Source: Ecdyonurus torrentis
Taxonomy: Eukaryota > Arthropoda > Insecta > Ephemeroptera > Heptageniidae
Direction: 5' to 3'
Assembly: GCA_949318235.1 (NCBI GenBank)
Contig: CASGGR010000035.1
Location: 372,001-436,000 of the forward strand
Length of the DNA stretch: 64,000 nucleotides
Under the pieces are notes generated by a model. That model was given only the letters and a program-made list of their open reading frames with translations, had not been told where the DNA came from and did no database searches. The translations under genes and the position numbers were made by a program. Positions 7,760 through 21,209 of this stretch are shown piece after piece. The first letter of the stretch is position 1, and every line of letters starts with the position of its first letter.

Positions 7760-10060
7760 GTTAAAAAATTTTAACTTTTATAGTTTTTGAGAAAAACGAG
7801 TTTTTATCCTTCAAACAAGAGTTCATGTAATCAAGAAAATAAGGAGTGATTCTTATGTGAAAAAATGCGCAGAATCCAATGGTGCTAGATAAAAAATTTT
7901 AACTCTTATAGTTTTTGAGATATTCGAGTTTTTAATCTGTAAACAAAAGTTCATGTAATCAAGAAAATTAGGAGTGATTCTTATGTGAAAAAATGCGCAG
8001 AATCCAATGCTGCTAGAAAAAAATATTTACTTTTATAGTTTTTGAGATATTCGAGTTTTTAATCTGTAAACAAAAGTTCATGTAATCAAGTAAATAAGGA
8101 ATGATTCTTATGTGAAAAAATGCGCCGAATCCAATGGTGCTAAATAAAAAATTTTAACTTTTATAGTTTTTGAGAAAAACGAGTTTTTATCCTTCAAACA
8201 AAAGTTCATGTAATCAAGAAAAAAAGGAGTGATTCTTATGTGAAAAAATGTGCCGAAACCAATTATGCTAGTTAAAAAATTTCAACTCTTATAGTTTTTG
8301 AGATAATCGAGTTTTTAATCTGTAAACAAAAGTTCATGTAATCAAGTAAATAAGGAGTGATTCTTATGTGAAAAAATGCGCAGAATCCAATGGTGCTAAA
8401 TAAAAAATTTTAACTCTTATAGTTTTTGAGAAAAACGAGTTTTTATCCTTCAAACAAAAGTTCATGTAATCAAAAAAATAAGTAGTGATTCTTATGTGAA
8501 AAAATGCGCCAAATCCAATGGTGCTAGTTAAAAAATTTTAACTTTTATAGTTTTTGAGAAAAACGAGTTTTTATCCTTCAAACAAGAGTTCATGTAATCA
8601 AGAAAATAAGGAGTGATTCTTATGTGACAAAATGTGCCGAAACCAATGGTGCTAGATAAAAAATTTTAACTCTTATAGTTTTTGAGATATTCGCCTTTTT
8701 AATCTGTAAACATAAGTCCATGTAATCAAGTAAATAAGGAATGATTCTTATGTGAAAAAATGCGCCGAATCCAATGGTGCTAAATAAAAAATTTTAACTT
8801 TTATAGTTTTTGAGAAAAACGAGTTTTTATCCTTCAAACAAAAGTTCATGTAATCAAGAAAATAAGGAGTGATTCTTATGTGAAAAAATGCGCCAAATCC
8901 AATGGTGCTAGATAAAAAATTTTAACTTTTATAGTTTTTGAGAAAAACGAGTTTTTATCCTTCAAACAAGAGTTCATGTAATCAAGAAAATAAGGAGTGA
9001 TTCTTATGTGAAAAAATGCGCAGAATCCAATGGTGCTAGATAAAAAATTTTAACTCTTATAGTTTTTGAGATATTCGAGTTTTTAATCTGTAAACAAAAG
9101 TTCATGTAATCAAGAAAATTAGGAGTGATTCTTATGTGAAAAAATGCGCAGAATCCAATGCTGCTAGAAAAAAATATTTACTTTTATAGTTTTTGAGATA
9201 TTCGAGTTTTTAATCTGTAAACAAAAGTTCATGTAATCAAGTAAATAAGGAATGATTCTTATGTGAAAAAATGCGCCGAATCCAATGGTGCTAAATAAAA
9301 AATTTTAACTTTTATAGTTTTTGAGAAAAACGAGTTTTTATCCTTCAAACAAAAGTTCATGTAATCAAGAAAAAAAGGAGTGATTCTTATGTGAAAAAAT
9401 GTGCCGAAACCAATTATGCTAGTTAAAAAATTTCAACTCTTATAGTTTTTGAGATAATCGAGTTTTTAATCTGTAAACAAAAGTTCATGTAATCAAGTAA
9501 ATAAGGAGTGATTCTTATGTGAAAAAATGCGCAGAATCCAATGGTGCTAAATAAAAAATTTTAACTCTTATAGTTTTTGAGAAAAACGAGTTTTTATCCT
9601 TCAAACAAAAGTTCATGTAATCAAAAAAATAAGTAGTGATTCTTATGTGAAAAAATGCGCCAAATCCAATGGTGCTAGTTAAAAAATTTTAACTTTTATA
9701 GTTTTTGAGAAAAACGAGTTTTTATCCTTCAAACAAGAGTTCATGTAATCAAGAAAATAAGGAGTGATTCTTATGTGACAAAATGTGCCGAAACCAATGG
9801 TGCTAGATAAAAAATTTTAACTCTTATAGTTTTTGAGATATTCGCCTTTTTAATCTGTAAACATAAGTCCATGTAATCAAGTAAATAAGGAATGATTCTT
9901 ATGTGAAAAAATGCGCCGAATCCAATGGTGCTAAATAAAAAATTTTAACTTTTATAGTTTTTGAGAAAAACGAGTTTTTATCCTTCAAACAAAAGTTCAT
10001 GTAATCAAGAAAATAAGGAGTGATTCTTATGTGAAAAAATGCGCCAAATCCAATGGTGCT
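7760..10060 (+). repeat. 9-monomer tandem duplication (offset 1151 bp)
   Basis: The copies run about 7.76-8.91 and 8.91-10.06 kb. Markers TATTTAC (8024/9175), GTGACAAAATG (8621/9772) and TCGCCTTTTT (8691/9842) all recur at 1151 bp. The join near 8.92 kb is a chimeric monomer: its left part belongs to the last monomer of the unit (compare about 10.05 kb) and its right part to the first (compare about 7.77 kb). Confidence 0.8.
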
Positions 10061-13000
10061 AGATAAAAAATTTTAACTCTTAAAGTTTTTGAGATATTCG
10101 AGTTTTTAATCTGTAAACAAAAGTTCATGTAATCAAGTAAATGAGGAGTGATTCTTATGTGAAAAAATGCGCAGAATCCAATGGTGCTAGATAAAAAATT
10201 TTAACTCTTATAGTTTTTGAGATATTCGAGTTTTTATCCTTCAAACAAAAATTCATGTAATCAAGTAAATGAGGAGTGATTCTTATGTGAAAAAATGCGC
10301 AGAATCCAATGGTGCTAGATAAAAAATTTTAACTCTTATAGTTTTTGAGATATTCGAGTTTTTAATCTGTAAACAAAAGTTCATGTAATCAAGAAAATTA
10401 GGAGTGATTCTTATGTGAAAAAATGCGCAGAATCCAATGCTGCTATTTAAAAAATTTTAACTCTTATAGTTTTTGAGATAATCGAGTTTTTAATCTGTAA
10501 ACAAAAGTTCATGTAATCAAGTAAATAAGGAGTGATTCTTATGTGAAAAAATGTGCCGAAACCAATGGTGCTAGAAAAAAAATTTTAACTCTTATAGTTT
10601 TTGAGATATTCGAGTTTTTATCCTTCAAACAAAAATTCATGTAATCAAGTAAATGAGGAGTGATTCTTATGTGAAAAAATGCGCAGAATCCAATGGTGCT
10701 AGATAAAAAATTTTAACTCTTATAGTTTTTGAGATATTCGAGTTTTTAATCTGTAAACAAAAGTTCATGTAATCAAGAAAATTAGGAGTGATTCTTATGT
10801 GAAAAAATGCGCAGAATCCAATGCTGCTATTTAAAAAATTTTAACTCTTATAGTTTTTGAGATAATCGAGTTTTTAATCTGTAAACAAAAGTTCATGTAA
10901 TCAAGTAAATAAGGAGTGATTCTTATGTGAAAAAATGTGCCGAAACCAATGGTGCTAGAAAAAAAATTTTAACTCTTATAGTTTTTGAGATATTCGAGTT
11001 TTTAATCTGTAAACAAAAGTTCATGTAATCAAGTAAAGTAGGAGTGATTCTTATGTGAAAAAATGCGCAGAATCCAATGCTGCTATTTAAAAAATTTTAA
11101 CTCTTATAGTTTTTGAGATAATCGAGTTTTTAATCTGTAAACAAAAGTTTATGTAATCAAGTAAATAAGGAGTGATTCTTATGTAAAAAAATGCGCAGAA
11201 TCCAATGGTGCTAGATAAAAAATTTTAACTCTTATAGTTTTTGAGATAATCGAGTTTTTAATCTGTAAACAAAAGTTCATGTAATCAAGTAAATAAGGAG
11301 TGATTCTTATGTGAAAAAATGTGCCGAAACCAATGGTGCTAGAAAAAAATTTTAACTTTTATAGTTTTTGAGAAAAACGAGTTTTTATCCTTCAAACAAA
11401 AGTTCATGTAATCAAGAAAATAAGGAGTGATTCTTATGTGAAAAAATGTGCCGAAACCAATGGTGCTAAATAAAAAATTTTAACTCTTATAGTTTTTGAG
11501 ATATTCGAGTTTTTAATCTGTAAACAAAAGTTCATGTAATCAAGTAAATTAGTAGTGATTCTTATGTGAATAAATGCGCCAAATCCAATGGTGCTAGTTA
11601 AAAAATTTTAACTTTTATAGTTTTTGAGAAAAACGAGTTTTTATCCTTCAAACAAGAGTTCATGTAATCAAGAAAATAAGGAGTGATTCTTATGTGAAAA
11701 AATGCGCAGAATCCAATGGTGCTAGATAAAAAATTTTAACTCTTATAGTTTTTGAGATATTCGAGTTTTTAATCTGTAAACAAAAGTTCATGTAATCAAG
11801 AAAATTAGGAGTGATTCTTATGTGAAAAAATGCGCAGAATCCAATGCTGCTAGAAAAAAATATTTACTTTTATAGTTTTTGAGATATTCGAGTTTTTAAT
11901 CTGTAAACAAAAGTTCATGTAATCAAGTAAATAAGGAATGATTCTTATGTGAAAAAATGCGCCGAATCCAATGGTGCTAAATAAAAAATTTTAACTTTTA
12001 TAGTTTTTGAGAAAAACGAGTTTTTATCCTTCAAACAAAAGTTCATGTAATCAAGAAAAAAAGGAGTGATTCTTATGTGAAAAAATGTGCCGAAACCAAT
12101 TATGCTAGTTAAAAAATTTCAACTCTTATAGTTTTTGAGATAATCGAGTTTTTAATCTGTAAACAAAAGTTCATGTAATCAAGTAAATAAGGAGTGATTC
12201 TTATGTGAAAAAATGCGCAGAATCCAATGGTGCTAAATAAAAAATTTTAACTCTTATAGTTTTTGAGAAAAACGAGTTTTTATCCTTCAAACAAAAGTTC
12301 ATGTAATCAAAAAAATAAGTAGTGATTCTTATGTGAAAAAATGCGCCAAATCCAATGGTGCTAGTTAAAAAATTTTAACTTTTATAGTTTTTGAGAAAAA
12401 CGAGTTTTTATCCTTCAAACAAGAGTTCATGTAATCAAGAAAATAAGGAGTGATTCTTATGTGACAAAATGTGCCGAAACCAATGGTGCTAGATAAAAAA
12501 TTTTAACTCTTATAGTTTTTGAGATATTCGCCTTTTTAATCTGTAAACATAAGTCCATGTAATCAAGTAAATAAGGAATGATTCTTATGTGAAAAAATGC
12601 GCCGAATCCAATGGTGCTAAATAAAAAATTTTAACTTTTATAGTTTTTGAGAAAAACGAGTTTTTATCCTTCAAACAAAAGTTCATGTAATCAAGAAAAT
12701 AAGGAGTGATTCTTATGTGAAAAAATGCGCCAAATCCAATGGTGCTAGATAAAAAATTTTAACTCTTAAAGTTTTTGAGATATTCGAGTTTTTAATCTGT
12801 AAACAAAAGTTCATGTAATCAAGTAAATGAGGAGTGATTCTTATGTGAAAAAATGCGCAGAATCCAATGGTGCTAGATAAAAAATTTTAACTCTTATAGT
12901 TTTTGAGATATTCGAGTTTTTAATCTGTAAACAAAAGTTCATGTAATCAAGTAAATAAGGAGTGATTCTTATGTGAAAAAATGTGCCGAAACCAATGGTG

Positions 13001-13089
13001 CTAGAAAAAAAATTTTAACTCTTATAGTTTTTGAGATATTCGAGTTTTTATCCTTCAAACAAAAATTCATGTAATCAAGTAAATGAGGA

Positions 13090-16000
13090 GTGATTCTTAT
13101 GTGAAAAAATGCGCAGAATCCAATGGTGCTAGATAAAAAATTTTAACTCTTATAGTTTTTGAGATATTCGAGTTTTTAATCTGTAAACAAAAGTTCATGT
13201 AATCAAGAAAATTAGGAGTGATTCTTATGTGAAAAAATGCGCAGAATCCAATGCTGCTATTTAAAAAATTTTAACTCTTATAGTTTTTGAGATAATCGAG
13301 TTTTTAATCTGTAAACAAAAGTTCATGTAATCAAGTAAATAAGGAGTGATTCTTATGTGAAAAAATGTGCCGAAACCAATGGTGCTAGAAAAAAAATTTT
13401 AACTCTTATAGTTTTTGAGATATTCGAGTTTTTATCCTTCAAACAAAAATTCATGTAATCAAGTAAATGAGGAGTGATTCTTATGTGAAAAAATGCGCAG
13501 AATCCAATGGTGCTAGATAAAAAATTTTAACTCTTATAGTTTTTGAGATATTCGAGTTTTTAATCTGTAAACAAAAGTTCATGTAATCAAGTAAAGTAGG
13601 AGTGATTCTTATGTGAAAAAATGCGCAGAATCCAATGCTGCTATTTAAAAAATTTTAACTCTTATAGTTTTTGAGATAATCGAGTTTTTAATCTGTAAAC
13701 AAAAGTTTATGTAATCAAGTAAATAAGGAGTGATTCTTATGTAAAAAAATGCGCAGAATCCAATGGTGCTAGATAAAAAATTTTAACTCTTATAGTTTTT
13801 GAGATAATCGAGTTTTTAATCTGTAAACAAAAGTTCATGTAATCAAGTAAATAAGGAGTGATTCTTATGTGAAAAAATGTGCCGAAACCAATGGTGCTAG
13901 AAAAAAATTTTAACTTTTATAGTTTTTGAGAAAAACGAGTTTTTATCCTTCAAACAAAAGTTCATGTAATCAAGAAAATAAGGAGTGATTCTTATGTGAA
14001 AAAATGTGCCGAAACCAATGGTGCTAAATAAAAAATTTTAACTCTTATAGTTTTTGAGATATTCGAGTTTTTAATCTGTAAACAAAAGTTCATGTAATCA
14101 AGTAAATTAGTAGTGATTCTTATGTGAATAAATGCGCAGAATCCAATGGTGCTAGATAAAAAATTTTAACTCTTATAGTTTTTGAGATATTCGAGTTTTT
14201 AATCTGTAAACAAAAGTTCATGTAATCAAGTAAATAAGGAATGATTCTTATGTGAAAAAATGCGCCGAATCCAATGGTGCTAAATAAAAAATTTTAACTT
14301 TTATAGTTTTTGAGAAAAACGAGTTTTTATCCTTCAAACAAAAGTTCATGTAATCAAGAAAAAAAGGAGTGATTCTTATGTGAAAAAATGTGCCGAAACC
14401 AATTATGCTATTTAAAAAATTTCAACTCTTATAGTTTTTGAGATAATCGAGTTTTTAATCTGTAAACAAAAGTTCATGTAATCAAGTAAATAAGGAGTGA
14501 TTCTTATGTGAAAAAATGCGCAGAATACAATGGTGCTAGATAAAAAATTTTAACTCTAATAGTTTTTGAGAAAAACGAGTTTTTATCCTTCAAACAAAAG
14601 TTCATGTAATCAAAAAAATAAGGAGTGATTCTTATGTGAAAAAATGCGCCAAATCCAATGGTGCTAGTTAAAAAATTTTAACTTTTATAGTTTTTGAGAA
14701 AAACGAGTTTTTATCCTTCAAACAAGAGTTCATGTAATCAAGAAAATAAGGAGTGATTCTTATGTGAAAAAATGCGCAGAATCCAATGGTGCTAGATAAA
14801 AAATTTTAACTCTTATAGTTTTTGAGATATTCGAGTTTTTAATCTGTAAACAAAAGTTCATGTAATCAAGAAAATTAGGAGTGATTCTTATGTGAAAAAA
14901 TGCGCAGAATCCAATGCTGCTATTTAAAAAATTTTAACTCTTATAGTTTTTGAGATAATCGAGTTTTTAATCTGTAAACAAAAGTTCATGTAATCAAGTA
15001 AATAAGGAGTGATTCTTATGTGAAAAAATGTGCCGAAACCAATGGTGCTAGAAAAAAAATTTTAACTCTTATAGTTTTTGAGATATTCGAGTTTTTATCC
15101 TTCAAACAAAAATTCATGTAATCAAGTAAATGAGGAGTGATTCTTATGTGAAAAAATGCGCAGAATCCAATGGTGCTAGATAAAAAATTTTAACTCTTAT
15201 AGTTTTTGAGATATTCGAGTTTTTAATCTGTAAACAAAAGTTCATGTAATCAAGTAAAGTAGGAGTGATTCTTATGTGAAAAAATGCGCAGAATCCAATG
15301 CTGCTATTTAAAAAATTTTAACTCTTATAGTTTTTGAGATAATCGAGTTTTTAATCTGTAAACAAAAGTTTATGTAATCAAGTAAATAAGGAGTGATTCT
15401 TATGTAAAAAAATGCGCAGAATCCAATGGTGCTAGATAAAAAATTTTAACTCTTATAGTTTTTGAGATAATCGAGTTTTTAATCTGTAAACAAAAGTTCA
15501 TGTAATCAAGTAAATAAGGAGTGATTCTTATGTGAAAAAATGTGCCGAAACCAATGGTGCTAGAAAAAAATTTTAACTTTTATAGTTTTTGAGAAAAACG
15601 AGTTTTTATCCTTCAAACAAAAGTTCATGTAATCAAGAAAATAAGGAGTGATTCTTATGTGAAAAAATGTGCCGAAACCAATGGTGCTAAATAAAAAATT
15701 TTAACTCTTATAGTTTTTGAGATATTCGAGTTTTTAATCTGTAAACAAAAGTTCATGTAATCAAGTAAATTAGTAGTGATTCTTATGTGAATAAATGCGC
15801 AGAATCCAATGGTGCTAGATAAAAAATTTTAACTCTTATAGTTTTTGAGATATTCGAGTTTTTAATCTGTAAACAAAAGTTCATGTAATCAAGTAAATAA
15901 GGAATGATTCTTATGTGAAAAAATGCGCCGAATCCAATGGTGCTAAATAAAAAATTTTAACTTTTATAGTTTTTGAGAAAAACGAGTTTTTATCCTTCAA

Positions 16001-16420
16001 ACAAAAGTTCATGTAATCAAGAAAAAAAGGAGTGATTCTTATGTGAAAAAATGTGCCGAAACCAATTATGCTATTTAAAAAATTTCAACTCTTATAGTTT
16101 TTGAGATAATCGAGTTTTTAATCTGTAAACAAAAGTTCATGTAATCAAGTAAATAAGGAGTGATTCTTATGTGAAAAAATGCGCAGAATACAATGGTGCT
16201 AGATAAAAAATTTTAACTCTAATAGTTTTTGAGAAAAACGAGTTTTTATCCTTCAAACAAAAGTTCATGTAATCAAAAAAATAAGGAGTGATTCTTATGT
16301 GAAAAAATGCGCCAAATCCAATGGTGCTAGTTAAAAAATTTTAACTTTTATAGTTTTTGAGAAAAACGAGTTTTTATCCTTCAAACAAGAGTTCATGTAA
16401 TCAAGAAAATAAGGAGTGAT
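13090..16420 (+). repeat. 13-monomer tandem duplication (offset 1663 bp)
   Basis: The copies run about 13.09-14.75 and 14.75-16.42 kb. GTAAAAAAATGCGCAG (13738/15401) and CAGAATACA (14521/16184) recur at 1663 bp, and the sequences diverge on both sides of this interval. Confidence 0.75.
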
Positions 16421-19330
16421 TCTTATGTGAAAAAATGTGCCGAAACCAATGGTGCTAGATAAAAAATTTTAACTCTTATAGTTTTTGAGATATTCGCCTT
16501 TTTAATCTGTAATTATAAGTCCATGTAATCAAGTAAATAAGGAATGATTCTTATGTGAAAAAATGCGCCGAATCCAATGGTGCTAAATAAAAAATTTTAA
16601 CTTTTATAGTTTTTGAGAAAAACGAGTTTTTATCCTTCAAACAAAAGTTCATGTAATCAAGAAAATAAGGAGTGATTCTTATGTGAAAAAATGCGCCAAA
16701 TCCAATGGTGCTAGATAAAAAATTTTAACTCTTAAAGTTTTTGAGATATTCGAGTTTTTAATCTGTAAACAAAAGTTCATGTAATCAAGTAAATGAGGAG
16801 TGATTCTTATGTGAAAAAATGCGCAGAATCCAATGGTGCTAGATAAAAAATTTTAACTCTTATAGTTTTTGAGATATTCGAGTTTTTAATCTGTAAACAA
16901 AAGTTCATGTAATCAAGTAAATAAGGAGTGATTCTTATGTGAAAAAATGTGCCGAAACCAATGGTGCTAGAAAAAAAATTTTAACTCTTATAGTTTTTGA
17001 GATATTCGAGTTTTTATCCTTCAAACAAAAATTCATGTAATCAAGTAAATGAGGAGTGATTCTTATGTGAAAAAATGCGCAGAATCCAATGGTGCTAGAT
17101 AAAAAATTTTAACTCTTATAGTTTTTGAGATATTCGAGTTTTTAATCTGTAAACAAAAGTTCATGTAATCAAGTAAATTAGGAGTGATTCTTATGTGAAA
17201 AAATGCGCAGAATCCAATGCTGCTATTTAAAAAATTTTAACTCTTATAGTTTTTGAGATAATCGAGTTTTTAATCTGTAAACAAAAGTTCATGTAATCAA
17301 GTAAATGAGGAGTGATTCTTATGTGAAAAAATGCGCAGAATCCAATGGTGCTAGATAAAAAATTTTAACTCTTATAGTTTTTGAGATATTCGAGTTTTTA
17401 ATCTGTAAACAAAAGTTCATGTAATCAAGTAAATAAGGAGTGATTCTTATGTGAAAAAATGTGCCGAAACCAATGGTGCTAGAAAAAAATTTTAACTTTT
17501 ATAGTTTTTGAGAAAAACGAGTTTTTATCCTTCAAACAAAAGTTCATGTAATCAAGAAAATAAGGAGTGATTCTTATGTGAAAAAATGTGCCGAAACCAA
17601 TGGTGCTAAATAAAAAATTTTAACTCTTATAGTTTTTGAGATATTCGAGTTTTTAATCTGTAAACAAAAGTTCATGTAATCAAGTAAATTAGTAGTGATT
17701 CTTATGTGAATAAATGCGCAGAATCCAATGGTGCTAGATAAAAAATTTTAACTCTTATAGTTTTTGAGATATTCGAGTTTTTAATCTGTAAACAAAAGTT
17801 CATGTAATCAAGTAAATAAGGAATGATTCTTATGTGAAAAAATGCGCCGAATCCAATGGTGCTAAATAAAAAATTTTAACTTTTATAGTTTTTGAGAAAA
17901 ACGAGTTTTTATCCTTCAAACAAAAGTTCATGTAATCAAGAAAAAAAGGAGTGATTCTTATGTGAAAAAATGTGCCGAAACCAATTATGCTATTTAAAAA
18001 ATTTCAACTCTTATAGTTTTTGAGATAATCGAGTTTTTAATCTGTAAACAAAAGTTCATGTAATCAAGTAAATAAGGAGTGATTCTTATGTGAAAAAATG
18101 CGCAGAATACAATGGTGCTAGATAAAAAATTTTAACTCTAATAGTTTTTGAGAAAAACGAGTTTTTATCCTTCAAACAAAAGTTCATGTAATCAAAAAAA
18201 TAAGGAGTGATTCTTATGTGAAAAAATGCGCCAAATCCAATGGTGCTAGTTAAAAAATTTTAACTTTTATAGTTTTTGAGAAAAACGAGTTTTTATCCTT
18301 CAAACAAGAGTTCATGTAATCAAGAAAATAAGGAGTGATTCTTATGTGAAAAAATGTGCCGAAACCAATGGTGCTAGATAAAAAATTTTAACTCTTATAG
18401 TTTTTGAGATATTCGCCTTTTTAATCTGTAATTATAAGTCCATGTAATCAAGTAAATAAGGAATGATTCTTATGTGAAAAAATGCGCCGAATCCAATGGT
18501 GCTAAATAAAAAATTTTAACTTTTATAGTTTTTGAGAAAAACGAGTTTTTATCCTTCAAACAAAAGTTCATGTAATCAAGAAAATAAGGAGTGATTCTTA
18601 TGTGAAAAAATGCGCCAAATCCAATGGTGCTAGATAAAAAATTTTAACTCTTAAAGTTTTTGAGATATTCGAGTTTTTAATCTGTAAACAAAAGTTCATG
18701 TAATCAAGTAAATGAGGAGTGATTCTTATGTGAAAAAATGCGCAGAATCCAATGGTGCTAGATAAAAAATTTTAACTCTTATAGTTTTTGAGATATTCGA
18801 GTTTTTAATCTGTAAACAAAAGTTCATGTAATCAAGTAAATAAGGAGTGATTCTTATGTGAAAAAATGTGCCGAAACCAATGGTGCTAGAAAAAAAATTT
18901 TAACTCTTATAGTTTTTGAGATATTTGAGTTTTTATCCTTCAAACAAAAATTCATGTAATCAAGTAAATGAGGAGTGATTCTTATGTGAAAAAATGCGCA
19001 GAATCCAATGGTGCTAGATAAAAAATTTTAACTCTTATAGTTTTTGAGATATTCGAGTTTTTAATCTGTAAACAAAAGTTCATGTAATCAAGTAAATTAG
19101 GAGTGATTCTTATGTGAAAAAATGCGCAGAATCCAATGCTGCTATTTAAAAAATTTTAACTCTTATAGTTTTTGAGATAATCGAGTTTTTAATCTGTAAA
19201 CAAAAGTTCATGTAATCAAGTAAATGAGGAGTGATTCTTATGTGAAAAAATGCGCAGAATCCAATGGTGCTAGATAAAAAATTTTAACTCTTATAGTTTT
19301 TGAGATATTCGAGTTTTTAATCTGTAAACA
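15490..19330 (+). repeat. 15-monomer tandem duplication (offset 1919 bp)
   Basis: The copies run about 15.49-17.41 and 17.41-19.33 kb. Markers GAATAAATG (15789/17708), CAGAATACA (16184/18103) and TCGCC followed by the rare TGTAATTATAAG (16494/18413) recur at 1919 bp. The last variant occurs nowhere else in the window. A C-to-T change (GATATTTGAG near 18.92 kb) separates the copies, so they are not simple assembly copies. Confidence 0.8.
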
Positions 19331-21209
19331 AAAGTTCATGTAATCAAGTAAATAAGGAGTGATTCTTATGTGAAAAAATGTGCCGAAACCAATGGTGCTA
19401 GAAAAAAAATTTTAACTCTTATAGTTTTTGAGATATTCGAGTTTTTATCCTTCAAACAAAAATTCATGTAATCAAGTAAATGAGGAGTGATTCTTATGTG
19501 AAAAAATGCGCAGAATCCAATGGTGCTAGATAAAAAATTTTAACTCTTATAGTTTTTGAGATATTCGAGTTTTTAATCTGTAAACAAAAGTTCATGTAAT
19601 CAAGTAAATTAGGAGTGATTCTTATGTGAAAAAATGCGCAGAATCCAATGCTGCTATTTAAAAAATTTTAACTCTTATAGTTTTTGAGATAATCGAGTTT
19701 TTAATCTGTAAACAAAAGTTCATGTAATCAAGTAAATAAGGAGTGATTCTTATGTGAAAAAATGTGCCGAAACCAATGGTGCTAAATAAAAAATTTTAAC
19801 TCTTATAGTTTTTGAGATATTCGAGTTTTTAATCTGTAAGCAAAAGTTCATGTAATCAAGTAAATTAGTAGTGATTCTTATGTGAAAAAATGCGCAGAAT
19901 CCAATGGTGCTAGATAAAAAATTTTAACTCTTATAGTTTTTGAGATATTCGAGTTTTTAATCTGTAAACAAAAGTTCATGTAATCAAGTAAATAAGGAAT
20001 GATTCTTATGTGAAAAAATGCGCCCAATCCAATGGTGCTAAATAAAAAATTTTAACTTTTATAGTTTCTGAGAAAAACGAGTTTTTATCCTTCAAACAAA
20101 AGTTCATGTAATCAAGAAAAAAAGGAGTGATTCTTATGTGAAAAAATGTGCCGAAACTAATTATGCTATTTAAAAAATTTCAACTCTTATAGTTTTTGAG
20201 ATAATCGAGTTTTTAATCTGTAAACAAAAGTTCATGTAATCAAGTAAATAAGGAGTGATTCTTATGTGAAAAAATGTGCCGAAACCAATGGTGCTAGATA
20301 AAAAATTTTAACTCTTATAGTTTTTGAGATATTCGCCTTTTTAATCTGTAAACAAAAGTTCATGTAATCAAGTAAATTAGGAGTGATTCTTATGTGAAAA
20401 AATGCGCAGAATCCAATGCTGCTATTTAAAAAATTTTAACTCTTATAGTTTTTGAGATAATCGAGTTTTTAATCTGTAAACAAAAGTTCATGTAATCAAG
20501 TAAATAAGGAGTGATTCTTATGTGAAAAAATGTGCCGAAACCAATGGTGCTAAATAAAAAATTTTAACTCTTATAGTTTTTGAGATATTCGAGTTTTTAA
20601 TCTGTAAGCAAAAGTTCATGTAATCAAGTAAATTAGTAGTGATTCTTATGTGAAAAAATGCGCAGAATCCAATGGTGCTAGATAAAAAATTTTAACTCTT
20701 ATAGTTTTTGAGATATTCGCCTTTTTAATCTGTAAACAAAAGTTCATGTAATCAAGTAAATTAGGAGTGATTCTTATGTGAAAAAATGTGCCGAAACCAA
20801 TGGTGCTAGATAAAAAATTTTAACTTTTATAGTTTCTGAGAAAAACGAGTTTTTATCCTTCAAACAAAAGTTCATGTAATCAAGTAAATAAGGAGTGATT
20901 CTTATGTGAAAAAATGTGCCGAATCCAATGGTGCTAAATAAAAAATTTTAACTTTTATAGTTTTTGAGAAAAACGAGTTTTTATCCTTCAAACAAAAGTT
21001 CATGTAATCAAGAAAATAAGGAGTGATTCTTATGTGAAAAAATGCGCCAAATCCAATGGTGCTAAATAAAAAATTTTAACTCTTAAAGTTTTTGAGATAT
21101 TCGAGTTTTTAATCTGTAAACAAAAGTTCATGTAATCAAGTAAATTAGGAGTGATTCTTATGTGAAAAAATGCGCAGAATCCAATGCTGCTATTTAAAAA
21201 ATTTTAACT

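Larger units (their letters stand above)
4288..20300 (+). repeat. Left satellite domain, with its own diagnostic variants
   Basis: Markers here include GTGACAAAATG monomers (5551, 8621, 9772, 12458), the TATTTAC monomer variant (4698, 8024, 9175, 11861), GTAAAAAAATGCGCAG (6831, 11180, 13738, 15401) and CAGAATACA (7614, 14521, 16184, 18103). Their spacings (3070, 1151, 2686, 4349, 2558, 1663, 6907, 1919) lie within a few bases of whole multiples of 128, so the domain grew by repeated duplication of multi-monomer blocks. None of these markers was noticed to the right of about 20 kb. Confidence 0.8.
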
